From Guadua angustifolia (lineage: Eukaryota; Streptophyta; Magnoliopsida; Poales; Poaceae), in NCBI GenBank assembly GCA_036346375.1, contig CM070508.1, forward strand, positions 14,068,852 through 14,132,851: 64,000 bases of DNA, written 5' to 3'. Under the pieces are notes generated by a model. That model was not told the DNA's origin, did not search any database, and was given only the letters and a program-made list of their open reading frames with translations. Position numbers and translations under genes: made by a program. Position 1 is the first letter of the stretch. The number at the start of each line of letters is the position of its first letter. Shown piece after piece: positions 1 through 10,584 of the stretch.

Positions 1-2410
1 GCGACTTTCTCCGGAGAGAAGCGGCGCGACTTTTTAGCGCCGCAGTCGAGCTGGATCCCACTGCGCTTTGTGCTCAATTACCTCCCTCGGGACGCCGGGC
101 ATATCCGCGGGCTCCCAAGCGAATATACCCTTGTTGGCGCGAAGGAAGGTGACGAGCTCGAGTTCCTATTTGGGACTCAGCTCATCGGAGACGTGGACAC
201 ACCTGGTCGGGTCGCTCTCGTCGAGCGGCATGGCCTTCGTTGCCCGCTTAATTGTCAGACGCCGCTTACCGCGGGCGTTCTTCGTCGTCTCCTCGATCGT
301 GGCTGGGTAGCATGCCTGCAAGGGCCAAGGCCTTGGTCTCACAGCCATGCGCCGCTTGTAGGTCGCCCCGTACGATGATGACACCGTTGGGGCCAGGTAA
401 CTTCATGCATCGATGGCCATAATGGTTGGCAGCCATGAATTTGACCAAGGCAGGTCGCCCGAGGATGGCGTTGTACGGGAGGTCACCCTCGACCACTTCG
501 AAGGTGATCAACTCGGTGCGAAAGTTGTCAGAGCCACCGAAGGTGACCGGCAAGACAACTGCCCCAAGGGGTGGTCGAACTCGGGGACTATCCGAAGAAC
601 GGTATGGTGATGCTCTTGACTTTCGATCGGGGAATCTGCATCCGGTCGAGCGCTCCTGCCTGCAGTAAGTTAAGAGAGCTGCCGCCATCGACCATGACGC
701 GACCGACCGTGGTGTTGCTAATGGTCGGGGTCACGACCAAGGCGGTCTTTAGGTCTCGAGCCATACAGGAGAGCATCCTCCGGGAGAAGGTGATGGTGGC
801 ACCGCCCACTTGCGTGGCCGCGGTGGGCTTCCCGATGGCAACTGGTAGATGGTGCAGCGGCGGCCTTGACCTCGCGCGATGGGTAGGCCGACGAGCCACC
901 GAAGATGGCGTCGATCCGGCGCTCGCCTTCTTTGGAACTCGTGTTGAGGTCGTCGTCCCGCTCGCGCAAGCATTCACCGGTCGGTGGTCGTCATCCTTCG
1001 GGAGCATGGGCATCTCACCCCGCCCATCGTAGAAGGCGTCTAGCTTACTCTGCCAAGCCCTGCAGGCCCGTAGATCGTGGCCGGCCGCCCTGTGGAAAAG
1101 ACAACTTTGTTTCGTCAAACCCCGCGCGCCCCTCGATCCCCGGCTGCCGAGCATCGGCCCGTCGGGGACCGGCACGTTGGCCCTCCTGCTGGGGCTGGTT
1201 CTTCGCCTGGTGCGGTCGAGGTCGGCCTTGGCGAGGCTTAGAGTCTTCCCGAGCTTGGCCTCGGACCTCGAGGACCTCGCGCTGGCCATCCGCCGAGACG
1301 ATCACACGCGGTAGCCCTCCGCCACCTCTGCGATCGCGCTTTCGCTTCTTGGTGGTGGCGCCTTGGTCGGCGCCCCTGGAGTTGGACGGGCCGGCCTCTG
1401 TTTGGTTTAGACCAAGCTTACCTTGGTCGTAGTCGCGTTTCCAGCGGACGGCATCGTCCGCGTCCGCGTACCGCTCCGCCATGCGGAAAAGTTTGTTGAC
1501 GCTGAGCCTCGAGGTGATCTCCAGGTCTTCGGTGAGTCGTCGATCACGGACCCCGAACTTGAAGGCCTTGATGACGGCCTCATCAGAAATGCTCGGGATC
1601 AGGTTCCTTGTGCGGATGAATCGCCGCACAAAGTCGCGCAGTGGCTCGTTCTTCCCCTGGATGACACGATCCAGGTCTTTCTCCCTGCCCGGCCGCTCGT
1701 AACAACTCTGGAAGTTGGAGCGAAGGGCGCTCTGGATCTGGCGCCACGACCTGAAGGAGCCAGGCTTCTGATTAAAGAGCCAGGTCCTAGCGGCCCGCCC
1801 GAAACGATCGGAGGTAGTTTGCCATTACGAGCTCGTCCCTCCACCGCCAGATAGCGGTCGAATAGATGGGCAGAACTTCGTCGGGGTTCTTGATCCGTCG
1901 GCGCTCGATCGTAGCGGGCTTGAACCGAAGCCGCCACCAGACGCGACGAAGGCCGTCGAGTACGCCATGCGGCCCAGAGGGACAAAGACGCCGGTCATGG
2001 TCATTGCCGACAAGATCCAGCTGCCGAACTCGAGTCGAGGCTCCCGCGGCCCGACTTCCGTCGGAACGACCATTGTGCCGAGCACGGAATCACCCGGTTA
2101 ACGCAGCGGTCTGTACCTGCGGCGCTGGCGGAACGCCCCAGAGAGGTCCGCAGACTGCTACCGGTCGACTTCGGGCGGCGGCTCGGGCTGGTCTGGTGGC
2201 GCTTGGTGCCGTGGGGACGCCGGCGCGTCGCGTCGAGCCTCGCCCCGAGCTGTTGCTCGAGGCTAACTCTGTCGGCGAAGGTGTCCGACGCGACTGATGG
2301 CGCGACGTGTTGTCATTACTTCTCTGGGAGCGGGTCCCGAGTGTTGACTTTGATGCTGCGGAGGTGCCACCTCGGCCGCGGCCCGTCGAGTTCTCGGCGT
2401 GGCTCGCCAA
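1..2410 (-). pseudogene. Broken gag-protease-pol of the Tat-lineage element
   Basis: The minus strand encodes pieces of one polyprotein spread over several frames. Around 1045-1629 is a retrotransposon gag domain (motifs FVRRFIRTRNLIPSISDE and AERYADADDAVRWKRDYDQG). Near 1080-1120 there is a zinc-binding-like motif CLFHRAAGHDLRAC. Around 700-1000 lies the IFGGSSAYPS linker. At about 590-780 is the aspartic protease active-site motif VDGGSSLNLL, and at 290-520 the protease C-terminal part (YNAILGRPALVKFMAA). Below 265 the frame enters the pol N-terminal linker (FLRANKGIFAWEPADMPG). The parts are in the order expected for the family but no single frame holds them, so at least three frame changes are present. 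No function is expected now. Confidence 0.85.
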
Positions 2411-2760
2411 AGAGCTCCGACCTCGCCCTATCGGGGTTGGCCATGACCCGGCGATAAGCGAGGCGCTCCGGAAGGGGAGCTGGGTGGCCCGAAGATGTCT
2501 TGGCCTTCTCTGGGCCTCCGTAGGAGAGCTGTTATGGCTTGGTTGATGGCAACTCGCACCATCCGGCGGCGTCTTCCGGTCTGCGGATCAAGGTCATCGC
2601 ATCTCCTCAATGCCTTGCCCGCCCGCCACGTAACATGCTTTGCGAGCGGCGGCGAGGGCGTGAACAAGGACACGGAGTCGAGTCCGTTCTCAAGAAAATT
2701 GTCGATGAAGGCGCCATGCTCTCGAGTCTTGGTGTCGTTCTGCGAAAAACAAAACAATCG

Positions 2761-2778
2761 GGCCCCACGGTGGCGCCA
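2761..2778 (-). promoter_or_regulatory. Primer-binding site of the Tat-lineage element
   Basis: On the minus strand TGGCGCCACCGTGGGGCC follows the LTR end after two bases. This is the form of primer site typical of grass Tat-lineage gypsy elements and fixes the orientation of the element. Confidence 0.8.
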
Positions 2779-2780
2779 AT

Positions 2781-3448
2781 TGTCGGCGATCGGGATCGTC
2801 AACCGCAAAAAGAGGTAGAGGTCGAGAGTTTATGGGACCCGAGCTGCGTTTTACTCGAGCGAAGGAAGAAAATCGTCGGGGTGATGGTGGAGCGAGGCGA
2901 CAACGAGCCGAGACAAGAGTTTATCTTGGTTCGAGCCCCGTGAAGGTAATAGCTCTACTCGATCGCCTCATGGCGGTGATCCTTGTTATATGGGTGTACA
3001 GAGCAGTGTTTACAACTTAAGACAGTAATGGTGATTCCTAACTCGAGCTGCTGTGTGTGTTGTGTTGTCTTTGTGTCTCTGGAGCTCATGCATCCTTGGT
3101 CTTTATACTTCCTTTATGCGAACGGTAGGAGCAAACCTCGGAAAGGGGCCTCCGTGCACCTTGAGGGTCGGCAAGAATCGCCCCGAACTTGCGGCGACTC
3201 TGAGTCACCCCCACGATCCGCTCTCTCGCAACCGTCAGTCAAATGCCTGATCCGAAATCCTAGGGCGGACCAGGGGCTTCAGGTGAGACCCCGCTCGAGC
3301 TCGAGGTCGAGAGGTGCCGAGCTCGGTCTTGTGCGCCAAGGCCGAGGTCAGCGCCCCAAGGTACCAGTGTGATCGGGGCCTTCCGAGCATGGGAATCTGC
3401 TGACCACACTCCGGCTGGTCAAGGGGTACCCAGCCCTCGTCATTAACA
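2781..3448 (-). repeat. 5' LTR of the Tat-lineage element
   Basis: The segment starts on the minus strand with TGTTAATGACGAGG and ends with CGATCGCCGACA, directly followed by AT and the primer-binding site. The lower boundary is therefore firm. The upper boundary is less sure, because an alternative TG lies a few bases further out (TGCAAAATG). The second LTR is outside the window, so identity between LTRs cannot be used. Confidence 0.7.
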
Positions 3449-3767
3449 TTTTGCATAATTTGTGTTAGGGTTTAGCGTTAGGGTTTATGGTTGAATTCAA
3501 GTTAGGATTTAAGGTAACGGTTACATAATTTATATATGTATTTTTTAAAAAAAAATTCTCATGTATTCCTTAGAAAATGCATTACAATTCACCATAAAAA
3601 GTTTGGTGCTAAATATGGTCTTACAAACATAAATACCAATCGAATTTGTGTTCATCTCAGTCAAAAACTTGAAATCTCGCCAAAAATCTTGAAATCACTG
3701 TAGTAATTTGAAATTTCTTACATCACCGAGATTTGAAATCACTGTAGTAACATGGGCCGGTTACTTA
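3449..3767. other. AT-rich flank, no gene seen
   Basis: The stretch holds short telomere-box-like motifs at 3467-3487 (GTTAGGGTTTAG, GTTAGGGTTTATG). It also holds 'tcgccaaaaatcttgaaatcactgtagtaa'-type sequence resembling the repeat family at 12.2-13.7 kb and at the far end of the window. No coding potential was recognised. Confidence 0.4.
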
Positions 3768-4179
3768 GGCCCCTGTTTGAAACAACTTCAGCTTCAATTT
3801 TTTCCCTCCGCAAGCTGTACTAAACGGCTAGCTTTTTCGTAGATAGAAGCTAAAAACCAACAGTTCATTTGTATTAGGAGAAGCTAAAAGTCAAAAGTTG
3901 GTCTGGGGTAACTTCCTAAGGCTTCGGGTGATTGGGGTTCTGATTTTACCACTAGAATTAAAGAAAATTACCTTTCTACTAAATATAAAATTCCAAGCCC
4001 CACGCCTCTTACCCCTCTTTTTTGACTCGCACCTCTCACATATAAAAGCCAAACTAAAAGCGAGACTGTCAAATACCAAATCTTTTCAGCTCAGCCGTTC
4101 AGCCGTGCAACCTTTTAGCCATACAACCCAACCAAAAGCTACTTTTCAAAAAAAAATTATAGCCATATCAAATAGAACC
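3768..4179. mobile_element. Tourist-like MITE (TSD TTA)
   Basis: The ends are GGCCCCTGTTTGAAAC and, read inward from the right, GGTTCTATTTGATATGG. Both are flanked by TTA (3765-3767 and 4180-4182). A TTA duplication and ends of the GGCC..TTTG type fit PIF/Harbinger-derived Tourist elements. The terminal repeats are imperfect, so the copy is old. No transposase is encoded. Confidence 0.6.
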
Positions 4180-4397
4180 TTAAACCCTTGGGTGCCACGT
4201 CCCTCCCTAGTCGTTACTTTTTTAGCCACTTGATATTATATTTTTTTTAAAATTTGGCTAAACACAATTACTAAAATAACTTGATTCATTAATGCTATCA
4301 AGGTCACATGACTCCGTAAGTGCTCCTGTTGCGCGATACCTCTTACCGCGGTATGAGAGTACGATAGGTGACACGTATCACTTGACGGCGCTTTCAT

Positions 4398-4934
4398 TTT
4401 TTTTAGATAAAGGGAGAAATCCCGGTCTCTGCAAAATGCATACGACCAAAATACAAAGTTTCAGATACAAAGTTTCAGCTATCAAGCTGCTCTCCAAGAA
4501 AAGAACAAAAGATAACTTAAAGAACTATCAAATACAAAGTCTATTATGATTTAGCCATCCATTCTTAGCAAATATTTGTAATCGACGACTTCGAGCACTA
4601 CATGTCAGACGGTCCCCAGTAGTTCTCATCTGCCGCAATCTGTGCTCGAAGTGCAACCAATATGTCCCCCGAAGATAGCTGCAGACAAAAGTATAATGCT
4701 TGTTTTAAAGAGTAAATCATTGCGTGTGCACCAAATAGCCCATAAGAGAGCGCAACCCCGCAAAAATCAATCTTTTCTCCGACTTTTCAAAGCACGCCAA
4801 CCAATGTCCAAACATATTGAAATAGATCTTGGGGCAGTTAACCCAGTAGCGATTTGAATAATTCTCTAAATATTTTTAGCATGCTGGCAATCAAGGAACA
4901 AGTGTTTGATTATTTCATTACTATTACAAAGTGT
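4398..4934 (-). mobile_element. LINE (L1-type) 3' end, 5'-truncated, with 16-bp TSD
   Basis: The segment is flanked by a perfect 16-bp direct repeat TTGACGGCGCTTTCAT (4382-4397 and 4935-4950). A short poly-T at 4394-4404 is the poly-A tail of a minus-strand insertion. On the minus strand, frames near 4600-4950 resemble the C-terminal part of plant LINE ORF2 (a HLF.DCQHAKN-like zinc-finger segment and a region near the end with ILVALRAQIAADENYWG), interrupted by stops. Target-primed insertion with 5' truncation is the usual LINE outcome. The reading frame is dead. Confidence 0.8.
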
Positions 4935-4950
4935 TTGACGGCGCTTTCAT

Positions 4951-5966
4951 GAACGGATAAGAACTTATTTTTATAATTGCGTTTGAAATAGAGCAATATT
5001 TAAAAAACAAAAAAAATGGTTTGCTAGAAAAGTAACAAATTCCCCAACCCAAAAATCAGAATCTCCCCGTCCCAGATCCCACTGCTCCCGATCCAAATCC
5101 AACAACTCCGAACGTGCATGCGTGCGGGCGGCGCGCGGCGCAGTATTCCGCACCAACCAACCGGCCGAATCGAAACGAGCGACAGCATGACACGCCGCGG
5201 CGCGCGCGAGGCAGGAAGAAGCAGCGCAACGCCACCGCGCCGTGTTAAGGTGGGCGCGCCATGGTCCGTGCGCGCGCGCCCGCCGCTACGGGAGAGGGAA
5301 CAGCCGAACAGGAGAGCGCGAGCGGGAGCTGCGGAGCGGAGGATGGCCCGGGCCGATACGGCGAGCCCCAGCGGCAGCGAGTGCGCCTGGGGACCAACAG
5401 AATATGGGCCGCCTTTAACGGTTTCCGAGGCGGCGGCAGCCGCTACTGTGCCTGAAAGGACCGGTCGATCAGGTGCAGGCTACTGACTGGCGCCGAGAGT
5501 CTAACGTTGCAGCTGCCGCCCGTATAGCATGACTATCCAGCCACTACGATGTGCGTCTCTGTCAAAGGAATTCGGCACGGTCCGAGTAGCAGCAGGACCC
5601 CCTCCCCAGACGTCGACACCAGAGTGACACCATCTGGGACACCGGAATTAGAACTTGCATTCTTGCTTCAGTTCCCTCCTAGTACAGAACATCGTTCTGC
5701 AGTAAACAGCTACTCGCTGGCGATGACTAGTAAGAGAGGCAAGTATCGAAGAAGTGAAGAAGAACAGCTGGAGATAAATGGTAGTTTATGATGAGATAAA
5801 TCTCGTTCTATCCAACCCCCAAATGAACAAAAGGAACACTGCACTACAAAAGGATGTAAAAGATTTATGATTATACCCATTGCCCTTAACTAGTGCTGCA
5901 AAGAAACTGCTCAACCTGCGTGCCGCACTAGCCACCAAACACGTAAGGCTGGCCCGGTTCCGGGTC
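4951..5966. other. Intergenic stretch and 3' flank of the OPS gene
   Basis: Positions 5110-5480 are unusually GC-rich (runs such as gcgcgcgggc) with overlapping open frames on the plus strand that resemble no protein I know; they read as a compositional island rather than a gene. Positions 5790-5966 would hold the 3' untranslated region and polyadenylation signals of the minus-strand OPS gene. Confidence 0.4.
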
Positions 5967-7946
5967 TCAGTACAGCCGGAGCGTGCTCCGGGCGAACGAT
6001 TGCGACCTCAGCTGCCGCCCGCCTTTGGCCGATAGCCCAGGGGTGCGCCGGCCGCTGGCGCTCCGCATTGGTGTGAGGTAGAACCGCAGCATGCCGTTGT
6101 CGGCGTGCCCCGGTGAGTACCGCGCGCTGCGGTTGCGCTCCATCACGCACTCCTCTCGTCGCCGCTTGACATTGCCGTTGGTGTCCACGTAGCTGCGCCT
6201 TGAGCTGCCGAGGCCGCCGCTGTTGCTGCTGAACGAGCTGCGCGCGCTGGCGTTGCTGTTGCACCGCTGGATCCTGGCATTGTACCCGCGGACGCGCAGC
6301 TCCGGCCACGGCTCCGAGAACGCCCGGTCCGCGACGTCGGATGGGCCGTTCCTGCGACCGGCGGCCCTGCGGTGTATGAGGCCCCAGAGGCTCCATGCTT
6401 TGCGCCACCGCCGAGGCTTCTTGGCGGGGCCCGGGAACGCGGCATCCAGGCTCACCGGGAAGTCTTCGATGAGCGAGTTGGAGCTGAACCGATGGTCGAA
6501 CAGGTCTTCGGCGTGGTGGAAGTGGTAGAACTCTGAGCTTCCTATTAGAGGGGCCTCCTTGCCGTTTGTAATGACGGCCGCCGCAGGCGCTGGCTTTGGG
6601 TCAGTGACTTCAAAGGACGGCCTCCGCACGGAGCTGGACCGCTCCAGGCTCCGGCGCCTCCGGCTTGAAGTGTCCATGTAATAGTCTCGCGCCTGTGCAC
6701 AGCCGCCGGGGGTGTCGGTATCGCCGTCAGGCTCGGGCTGGGAGTCGTCCTCCACAGGGATTTGACCGTCGGAGCGCTCCACGATGCCAGCAGGGGAGTC
6801 CTCGAGCGCGGAGAGGATGGGCGGGAGGCGAGAGAGCGGCGGGGGCGCACGACCAAGGCCAATGCCGGCGCCGCCGCCGAACAGGTAACCGTCCCACGAT
6901 GCGCGAGGCTCGTCCCAGGAGAAGCCTACATCGTCGACGGACATGCGGCAGGCATCCAGGGAGAATCTTGGGTCCGTGTCGCAGGAACGCCGACCTCCGG
7001 CGAACTCCGAGCAGGCTTCGCCACGGAGGCGGTTCCGCCGGAGGAATGAAGGCTTGGAGGGCTTCTCCGGCAGCGGCATTGCCGCGGCGGCGGCCTTGCT
7101 GCCAGCGGCCTCCTGCTTCTTGAGCTTCTGCTTGCGCCTCCACTTCTGCCACTTCTTGCTGAACACCGAGGCGGCGAGCCAGAAGCTCCCCGCGATTTCC
7201 TTCAGGTCCTTGGGCGGCGGTTTCTTGGGCTGCGAGGACTCGAGATCTATGTGATCCTTCATGGCCTTAGCCTCCCGCGCCGCGTTGGTTTCGGTTTCCA
7301 TCTCCCCGGAGGTGTCGACCACCAAGATAGGCTCCACCACCGGAGTTATCTCGTCAGACTCCTCGGCCACAGCGATTTCCTCCTCCAAGAAAACCTCAGG
7401 GACGCACAGCTGCGGAGGAGCCGGCGGCGGCGGCGGCTGGACTCCATTGGCCAGCGCCGCGGCCGCGGCGGAGGACGAGGCGGGGAATGCGCCGAACGCC
7501 GTGCCGTCGCGAACGCGCTCGCGGTCGTCCTGGTGGAACAGCGCCCAGAGAGTGCTTCGCCCGCGCACGTCGCAAGACCGCCGCTGCGGCTCGTCCACGC
7601 CGGCGACGGCCGCGGCGAGCACATCATCCCCGCGCCCGCAGGAGAATGACTTGCAGCGGCGGAGGTCCGGCGGGGGGGCGCCGGAGCCCGACGAGGCCGC
7701 CCCGCCGGCGAAAGGCCTCGAGAACAGCGAGCGGATGGCGGAGGTGGACTTGCGGCCCGGCGCGGCTGCCGCGGCGGCGGAGGCCTCGAGGCCAGCGAGG
7801 CGCTCGCGGAGGCAGGCCGCGCAGAAGCCGGTGAACGTCTCCTCCGGGTGCAGGTCGCAGCTCGTCGACACGGACCGCCTCGGCGGCGGCGCCGGCGGCT
7901 CCATCTGCAGCGTCATTGCCTCCGTAGCAGCAGGCAGCCCCGTCAC
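5967..7946 (-). CDS. OPS: OCTOPUS-family protein (DUF740/UPF0503)
   Basis: A single open frame of 659 residues. OCTOPUS and its paralogues are plasma-membrane-associated, polarly localised plant proteins that promote provascular and protophloem differentiation and counteract brassinosteroid-pathway kinase BIN2. Family landmarks appear in order: STSCDLHPEETFTGFCAACL at roughly residues 27-46 with a CxxC pair, LRRCKSFSC near 95, PQRRSCDVRGRSTLWALF near 120-137, KDHIDLES near 230, SFWLAASVFSKKWQKWRRKQ near 253-272, RRSCDTDPRFSLDACRMS near 320, DEPRASWDG near 347, RDYYMDTSSRRRRSLERSSS near 422, and WRKAWSLWGLIHRR near 520. Length is close to Arabidopsis OPS. Alanine- and proline-rich linkers and GC-rich third positions are normal for a grass gene. 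The first ATG was kept; a second ATG ten codons in and a third at residue 15 would also precede the conserved block. No transmembrane helix is seen, in keeping with peripheral membrane association. This is the only clearly intact host gene here. Confidence 0.92.
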   Translation of the reverse strand: MTGLPAATEAMTLQMEPPAPPPRRSVSTSCDLHPEETFTGFCAACLRERLAGLEASAAAAAAPGRKSTSAIRSLFSRPFAGGAASSGSGAPPPDLRRCKSFSCGRGDDVLAAAVAGVDEPQRRSCDVRGRSTLWALFHQDDRERVRDGTAFGAFPASSSAAAAALANGVQPPPPPAPPQLCVPEVFLEEEIAVAEESDEITPVVEPILVVDTSGEMETETNAAREAKAMKDHIDLESSQPKKPPPKDLKEIAGSFWLAASVFSKKWQKWRRKQKLKKQEAAGSKAAAAAMPLPEKPSKPSFLRRNRLRGEACSEFAGGRRSCDTDPRFSLDACRMSVDDVGFSWDEPRASWDGYLFGGGAGIGLGRAPPPLSRLPPILSALEDSPAGIVERSDGQIPVEDDSQPEPDGDTDTPGGCAQARDYYMDTSSRRRRSLERSSSVRRPSFEVTDPKPAPAAAVITNGKEAPLIGSSEFYHFHHAEDLFDHRFSSNSLIEDFPVSLDAAFPGPAKKPRRWRKAWSLWGLIHRRAAGRRNGPSDVADRAFSEPWPELRVRGYNARIQRCNSNASARSSFSSNSGGLGSSRRSYVDTNGNVKRRREECVMERNRSARYSPGHADNGMLRFYLTPMRSASGRRTPGLSAKGGRQLRSQSFARSTLRLY

Positions 7947-8420
7947 TTGGCTAGTCGCAGCTCACCATCTCATTTCTCGCACACGGCAGTACACTCGGCT
8001 CTGCCTTCTGCCTCTGCGCCGTACCAGTAGCAAGTGGTCGCAGCAGCTGTGAAGGGCGTGATTGTGACGGATTCGAGGGTTAGTTTTTTAGAACGCAGTG
8101 TGAGCAGAGGTAGAGGGAGAGAGAGAGAGTAAAAGGGTGAAAAAGATGAACGGAAGAAAACGGAGCGTAAAGGAATCACGGGGGCACGACACGAGGCGCT
8201 TCGTCTCTCTCTTCTCTGCTCTTTCTCCCTCCTCCGTCTCTCTCTTCTCTTCTCTTTCTCTCTCTCTACATCTTCGCTTTGCTTGCTTTCCTCCTCTCGC
8301 CTTCTTGGGGTTTGGGTGTGTTTGCTTTTTTCTCCGTTTCCAAGGGAGGGGATCGACGACAGCACACACACACTCTTCTCTATCTACAGTCTGCGGCTCA
8401 CCATGTTGTGTCTATTTATC
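7947..8420 (-). promoter_or_regulatory. Putative 5' UTR and core promoter of the OPS gene
   Basis: Between 8100 and 8275 the minus strand is a long purine (GA) tract, a common feature of plant 5' leaders. A TATA-like GATAAATAGA lies on the minus strand at 8411-8420, which would place the start of transcription near 8380 and give a leader of about 430 nt. This is position and composition only; no transcript evidence exists here. Confidence 0.35.
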
Positions 8421-8649
8421 GTTCTGTGATTTGGCAAAGATTGTCCTTTCCGGATTTGCTTGATCCAAAGGTGATTATCACGGTATAATCTCCGTGCGTG
8501 GGTGCATTTATGTCATCCGGAGGAGCAGCAAAACAGCGGCGGCAAACGTGGATGCTACTGGCTGTTCTGCTAAATGCCAATGAGCCAACCCCTTGAGCTG
8601 TAGGGTGGAACCCAATGCGACGATAAATTATAAAGTTTAATTGACTCTG
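8421..8649. other. Upstream flank of OPS, nothing recognised
   Basis: Unique-looking sequence between the putative core promoter and the first MITE; further OPS regulatory sites would be expected here but none can be named from the sequence. Confidence 0.3.
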
Positions 8650-8935
8650 CCCCCTCTGTTCAGAAATGGAAGACGTATTTTAACTTTATTTAAAGATTAA
8701 TGTTGGGTGAAATTGAAAAAAAGTATAAGTGAAAATGATTTAGATACCTTCACTTAGTTGTCTTGAAAAATGAGAGATAATAGTTTATGTGTGTTGGTAA
8801 TGAATAAAATGCATGTAGTGGAGAAAAAATAAACAGGAGTATAATAAGAAAAGCCTCATTAAATCTACATGCAAGTCTTTTATTTTTAAATAAGATCATT
8901 CAAACTATAGGCCTTATATTTCTAAACGGAATGAG
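8650..8935. mobile_element. Stowaway-like MITE
   Basis: The left end CCCCCTCTGTTCAGAAATGG and the right end read inward, CTCATTCCGTTTAGAAATAT, match each other and the Stowaway consensus CTCCCTCYGTT. A TA dinucleotide follows the right end (8936-8937); the left TA appears mutated to TG. Non-coding Tc1/mariner-derived element lying about 700 bp upstream of the OPS start codon. Confidence 0.6.
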
Positions 8936-9820
8936 TATTTTTTTTACAAGGGTACTTCCTCTATTTTATAATATTTGCAATATTTATCTATTGATCAAAT
9001 TAAAAATATATAATTACTCCTTCCGTTTCAAATATATGTTATTCAACCTTTCAAATTTAGTTCATGAATACATATTATTCTATATTTTCGATGTGATTAT
9101 TTACTATTTTTTCTTTTATACCTACCCCTTTAGTTATTTTCAATATCACTTACTATCATAAACTAGTGCAAGACATACCATCAAAAGATATAATAAAGAG
9201 GAATAATACAGTCTTTTATAGATAAAAATAAACTTATAAACATATAAAAGATTAAAACCATATTAGCATGATGTAACGATATGAAACAATCGAGAACTAG
9301 TTCAATCTCCAAAAAAAGTGGGGATTCAATAGAGTAAGACACACCATTAAAAGATATAATAAAAAGGAGTAATACATCTTTTATAGATATGCTTCAATAA
9401 AAATGCAAGAACCTAAAATAAACAGCTATTTAAAAAACGAAAAGAGTTCTATAATGTTTTTACTCTCCATCTCTACTTAAATGCTCTAAAATAGACATCC
9501 CATTTGCAAAAATCCCCCTTGTACAAGGACCCCATATTAACTCGCAAACAAGGGCTGGCAACGAAAATACAGCATACTATTCCCCAATGGAAAAATCTTA
9601 AGTCAATGTAGAAATAAATGGAATAAGATCACTGGAATTCCACATGAAACAGCTGATTCGCGTGTTTTCATTGTTCTTGTTGCTGCAAGCCTACAATGCC
9701 TCCATTAATTGTTTTGATTGTACACTACACATGGCTTGACCATTCAACAGTAACCAGCTTTTATAGTAACAATCCTTTATACTGGTATCCCTTTCTGTTT
9801 TACAAACCACATCTCTCTTA
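8936..9820. other. AT-rich non-coding stretch with a diverged direct repeat
   Basis: A segment of about 50 bp around 9167-9215 (AAAAGATATAATAAAGAGGA) recurs at 9332-9380 (AAAAGATATAATAAAAAGGA). A further Stowaway-like start (CTCCTTCCGTTTC, near 9017) is present without a matching second end. No gene recognised. Confidence 0.4.
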
Positions 9821-10361
9821 GGGCATCCGCAATGGTGCCTAGTCAGCTATCCAGTGGCGGAGCCAGAAAGTTTCAAAGAGAGGGGCTTAAAAAAGAGACA
9901 TCCAAAATCAACTACTATGACTATCGATATATTGTAAAATAGTTAAAATTTAAATTATATACAATATAAGTATATAGTCTCTACCCTCTGTGTTACGTGC
10001 CTACGCAAGACGCAGAAGTCTTTTACTAATTACTAAGCTAGTGGGCTGACGGAGACAGGGTGGGCTCCAGCCCCACCCAGCCCCACGAGTGGCTACGCCA
10101 CTGCAGCTATCTATAAGAAGTCCATATCAGTATCTATCCTATGTGGCAAGCAATTAAATGAAGAGAGAGAGCGCTGCTATCTACAGACCTGTAAATTGTC
10201 TATTAATTAAATGAAGAAAGAGAGAGAGAGCACTCTATTAATTCAAAATTGTTATAGACATCTATATAGATTCACCATTGCAAGGGTTTACTATAGCATG
10301 GTATATAGATGACATGGATCTTACTATAGAGAGTAATTATCTTTAACCATTACGGATGCCC
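9821..10361. mobile_element. Tourist-like MITE, interrupted by a hAT MITE
   Basis: Inverted ends GGGCATCCGCAATGGTG and GGGCATCCGTAATGGTT are flanked by TTA on both sides (9818-9820, 10362-10364), the signature of PIF/Harbinger MITEs. About 260 bp of its 541 bp is a later hAT insertion at 9852-10103. Without it the element would be about 281 bp. No coding capacity. Confidence 0.85.
9852..10103. mobile_element. hAT-type MITE nested in a Tourist MITE (8-bp TSD)
   Basis: The element starts CAGTGGCGGAGCC and ends GGCTACGCCACTG, an inverted repeat of about 13 bp. It is flanked by a perfect 8-bp direct repeat CAGCTATC (9844-9851 and 10104-10111). An 8-bp duplication is diagnostic of the hAT superfamily. 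At 252 bp it encodes nothing. Confidence 0.88.
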
Positions 10362-10364
10362 TTA

Positions 10365-10581
10365 GGCCATTCACAATGGGAGTTTCATTCTCATTAAATG
10401 ATATGACACATCATCATGTTTGGTGACATGGTAAAGTAATTATGAAGAGAGAGATAGAGAGAGTTTCATGGGAGGTGGGAGAGTTTCATCTAGATAAAAC
10501 CCAGGATATAAGGTTACCTAGATAAAAGCTGATGTGGCACTCTTGAAAACTGGGAAATGAAACTATGCACTAGGAATAGCC
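10365..10581. mobile_element. Tourist-like MITE, second family (copy 1)
   Basis: Ends GGCCATTCACAATGGGAGTTT and, read inward from the right, GGCTATTCCTAGTGCATAG are flanked by TTA (10362-10364 and 10582-10584). Its left TTA is also the right target duplication of the neighbouring MITE, so two elements abut at one TTA. A second copy of the same family, inverted, lies at 30706-30933. Confidence 0.8.
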
Positions 10582-10584
10582 TTA

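Larger units (their letters stand above)
1..3448 (-). mobile_element. Ty3/gypsy LTR retrotransposon, Tat lineage, truncated by window edge
   Basis: Read on the minus strand the order is LTR (3448 to 2781), a primer-binding site, a leader, gag, aspartic protease and the start of pol, running off the window at position 1. The lineage call rests on three things seen in the sequence: the primer site type (TGGCGCCACCGTGGGG), the IFGGSSAYPS motif between gag and protease, and the protease-to-RT linker with the motif GIFAWEPADMPGVP. These are known from grass Tat/Retrosat-type elements. All reading frames are interrupted by shifts and stops, so this copy is dead. Only the 5' LTR is visible, so no target duplication can be tested. 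It shares lineage motifs with the nested element at 45305-60394 but has a different LTR. Confidence 0.9.

Noticed and set aside
3463..3487. Telomere-like TTAGGGTTTAG motifs
   Set aside because: Only two imperfect units; too short for an interstitial telomere and common as telo-box motifs by chance.
5118..5486. Open plus-strand frames in a GC-rich island
   Set aside because: Low-complexity arginine- and alanine-rich translations in several frames at once, no start context, no homology recognised.
6223..8052. Long open frames on the plus strand opposite OPS
   Set aside because: Mirror artefacts of GC-rich codon use in the minus-strand gene.
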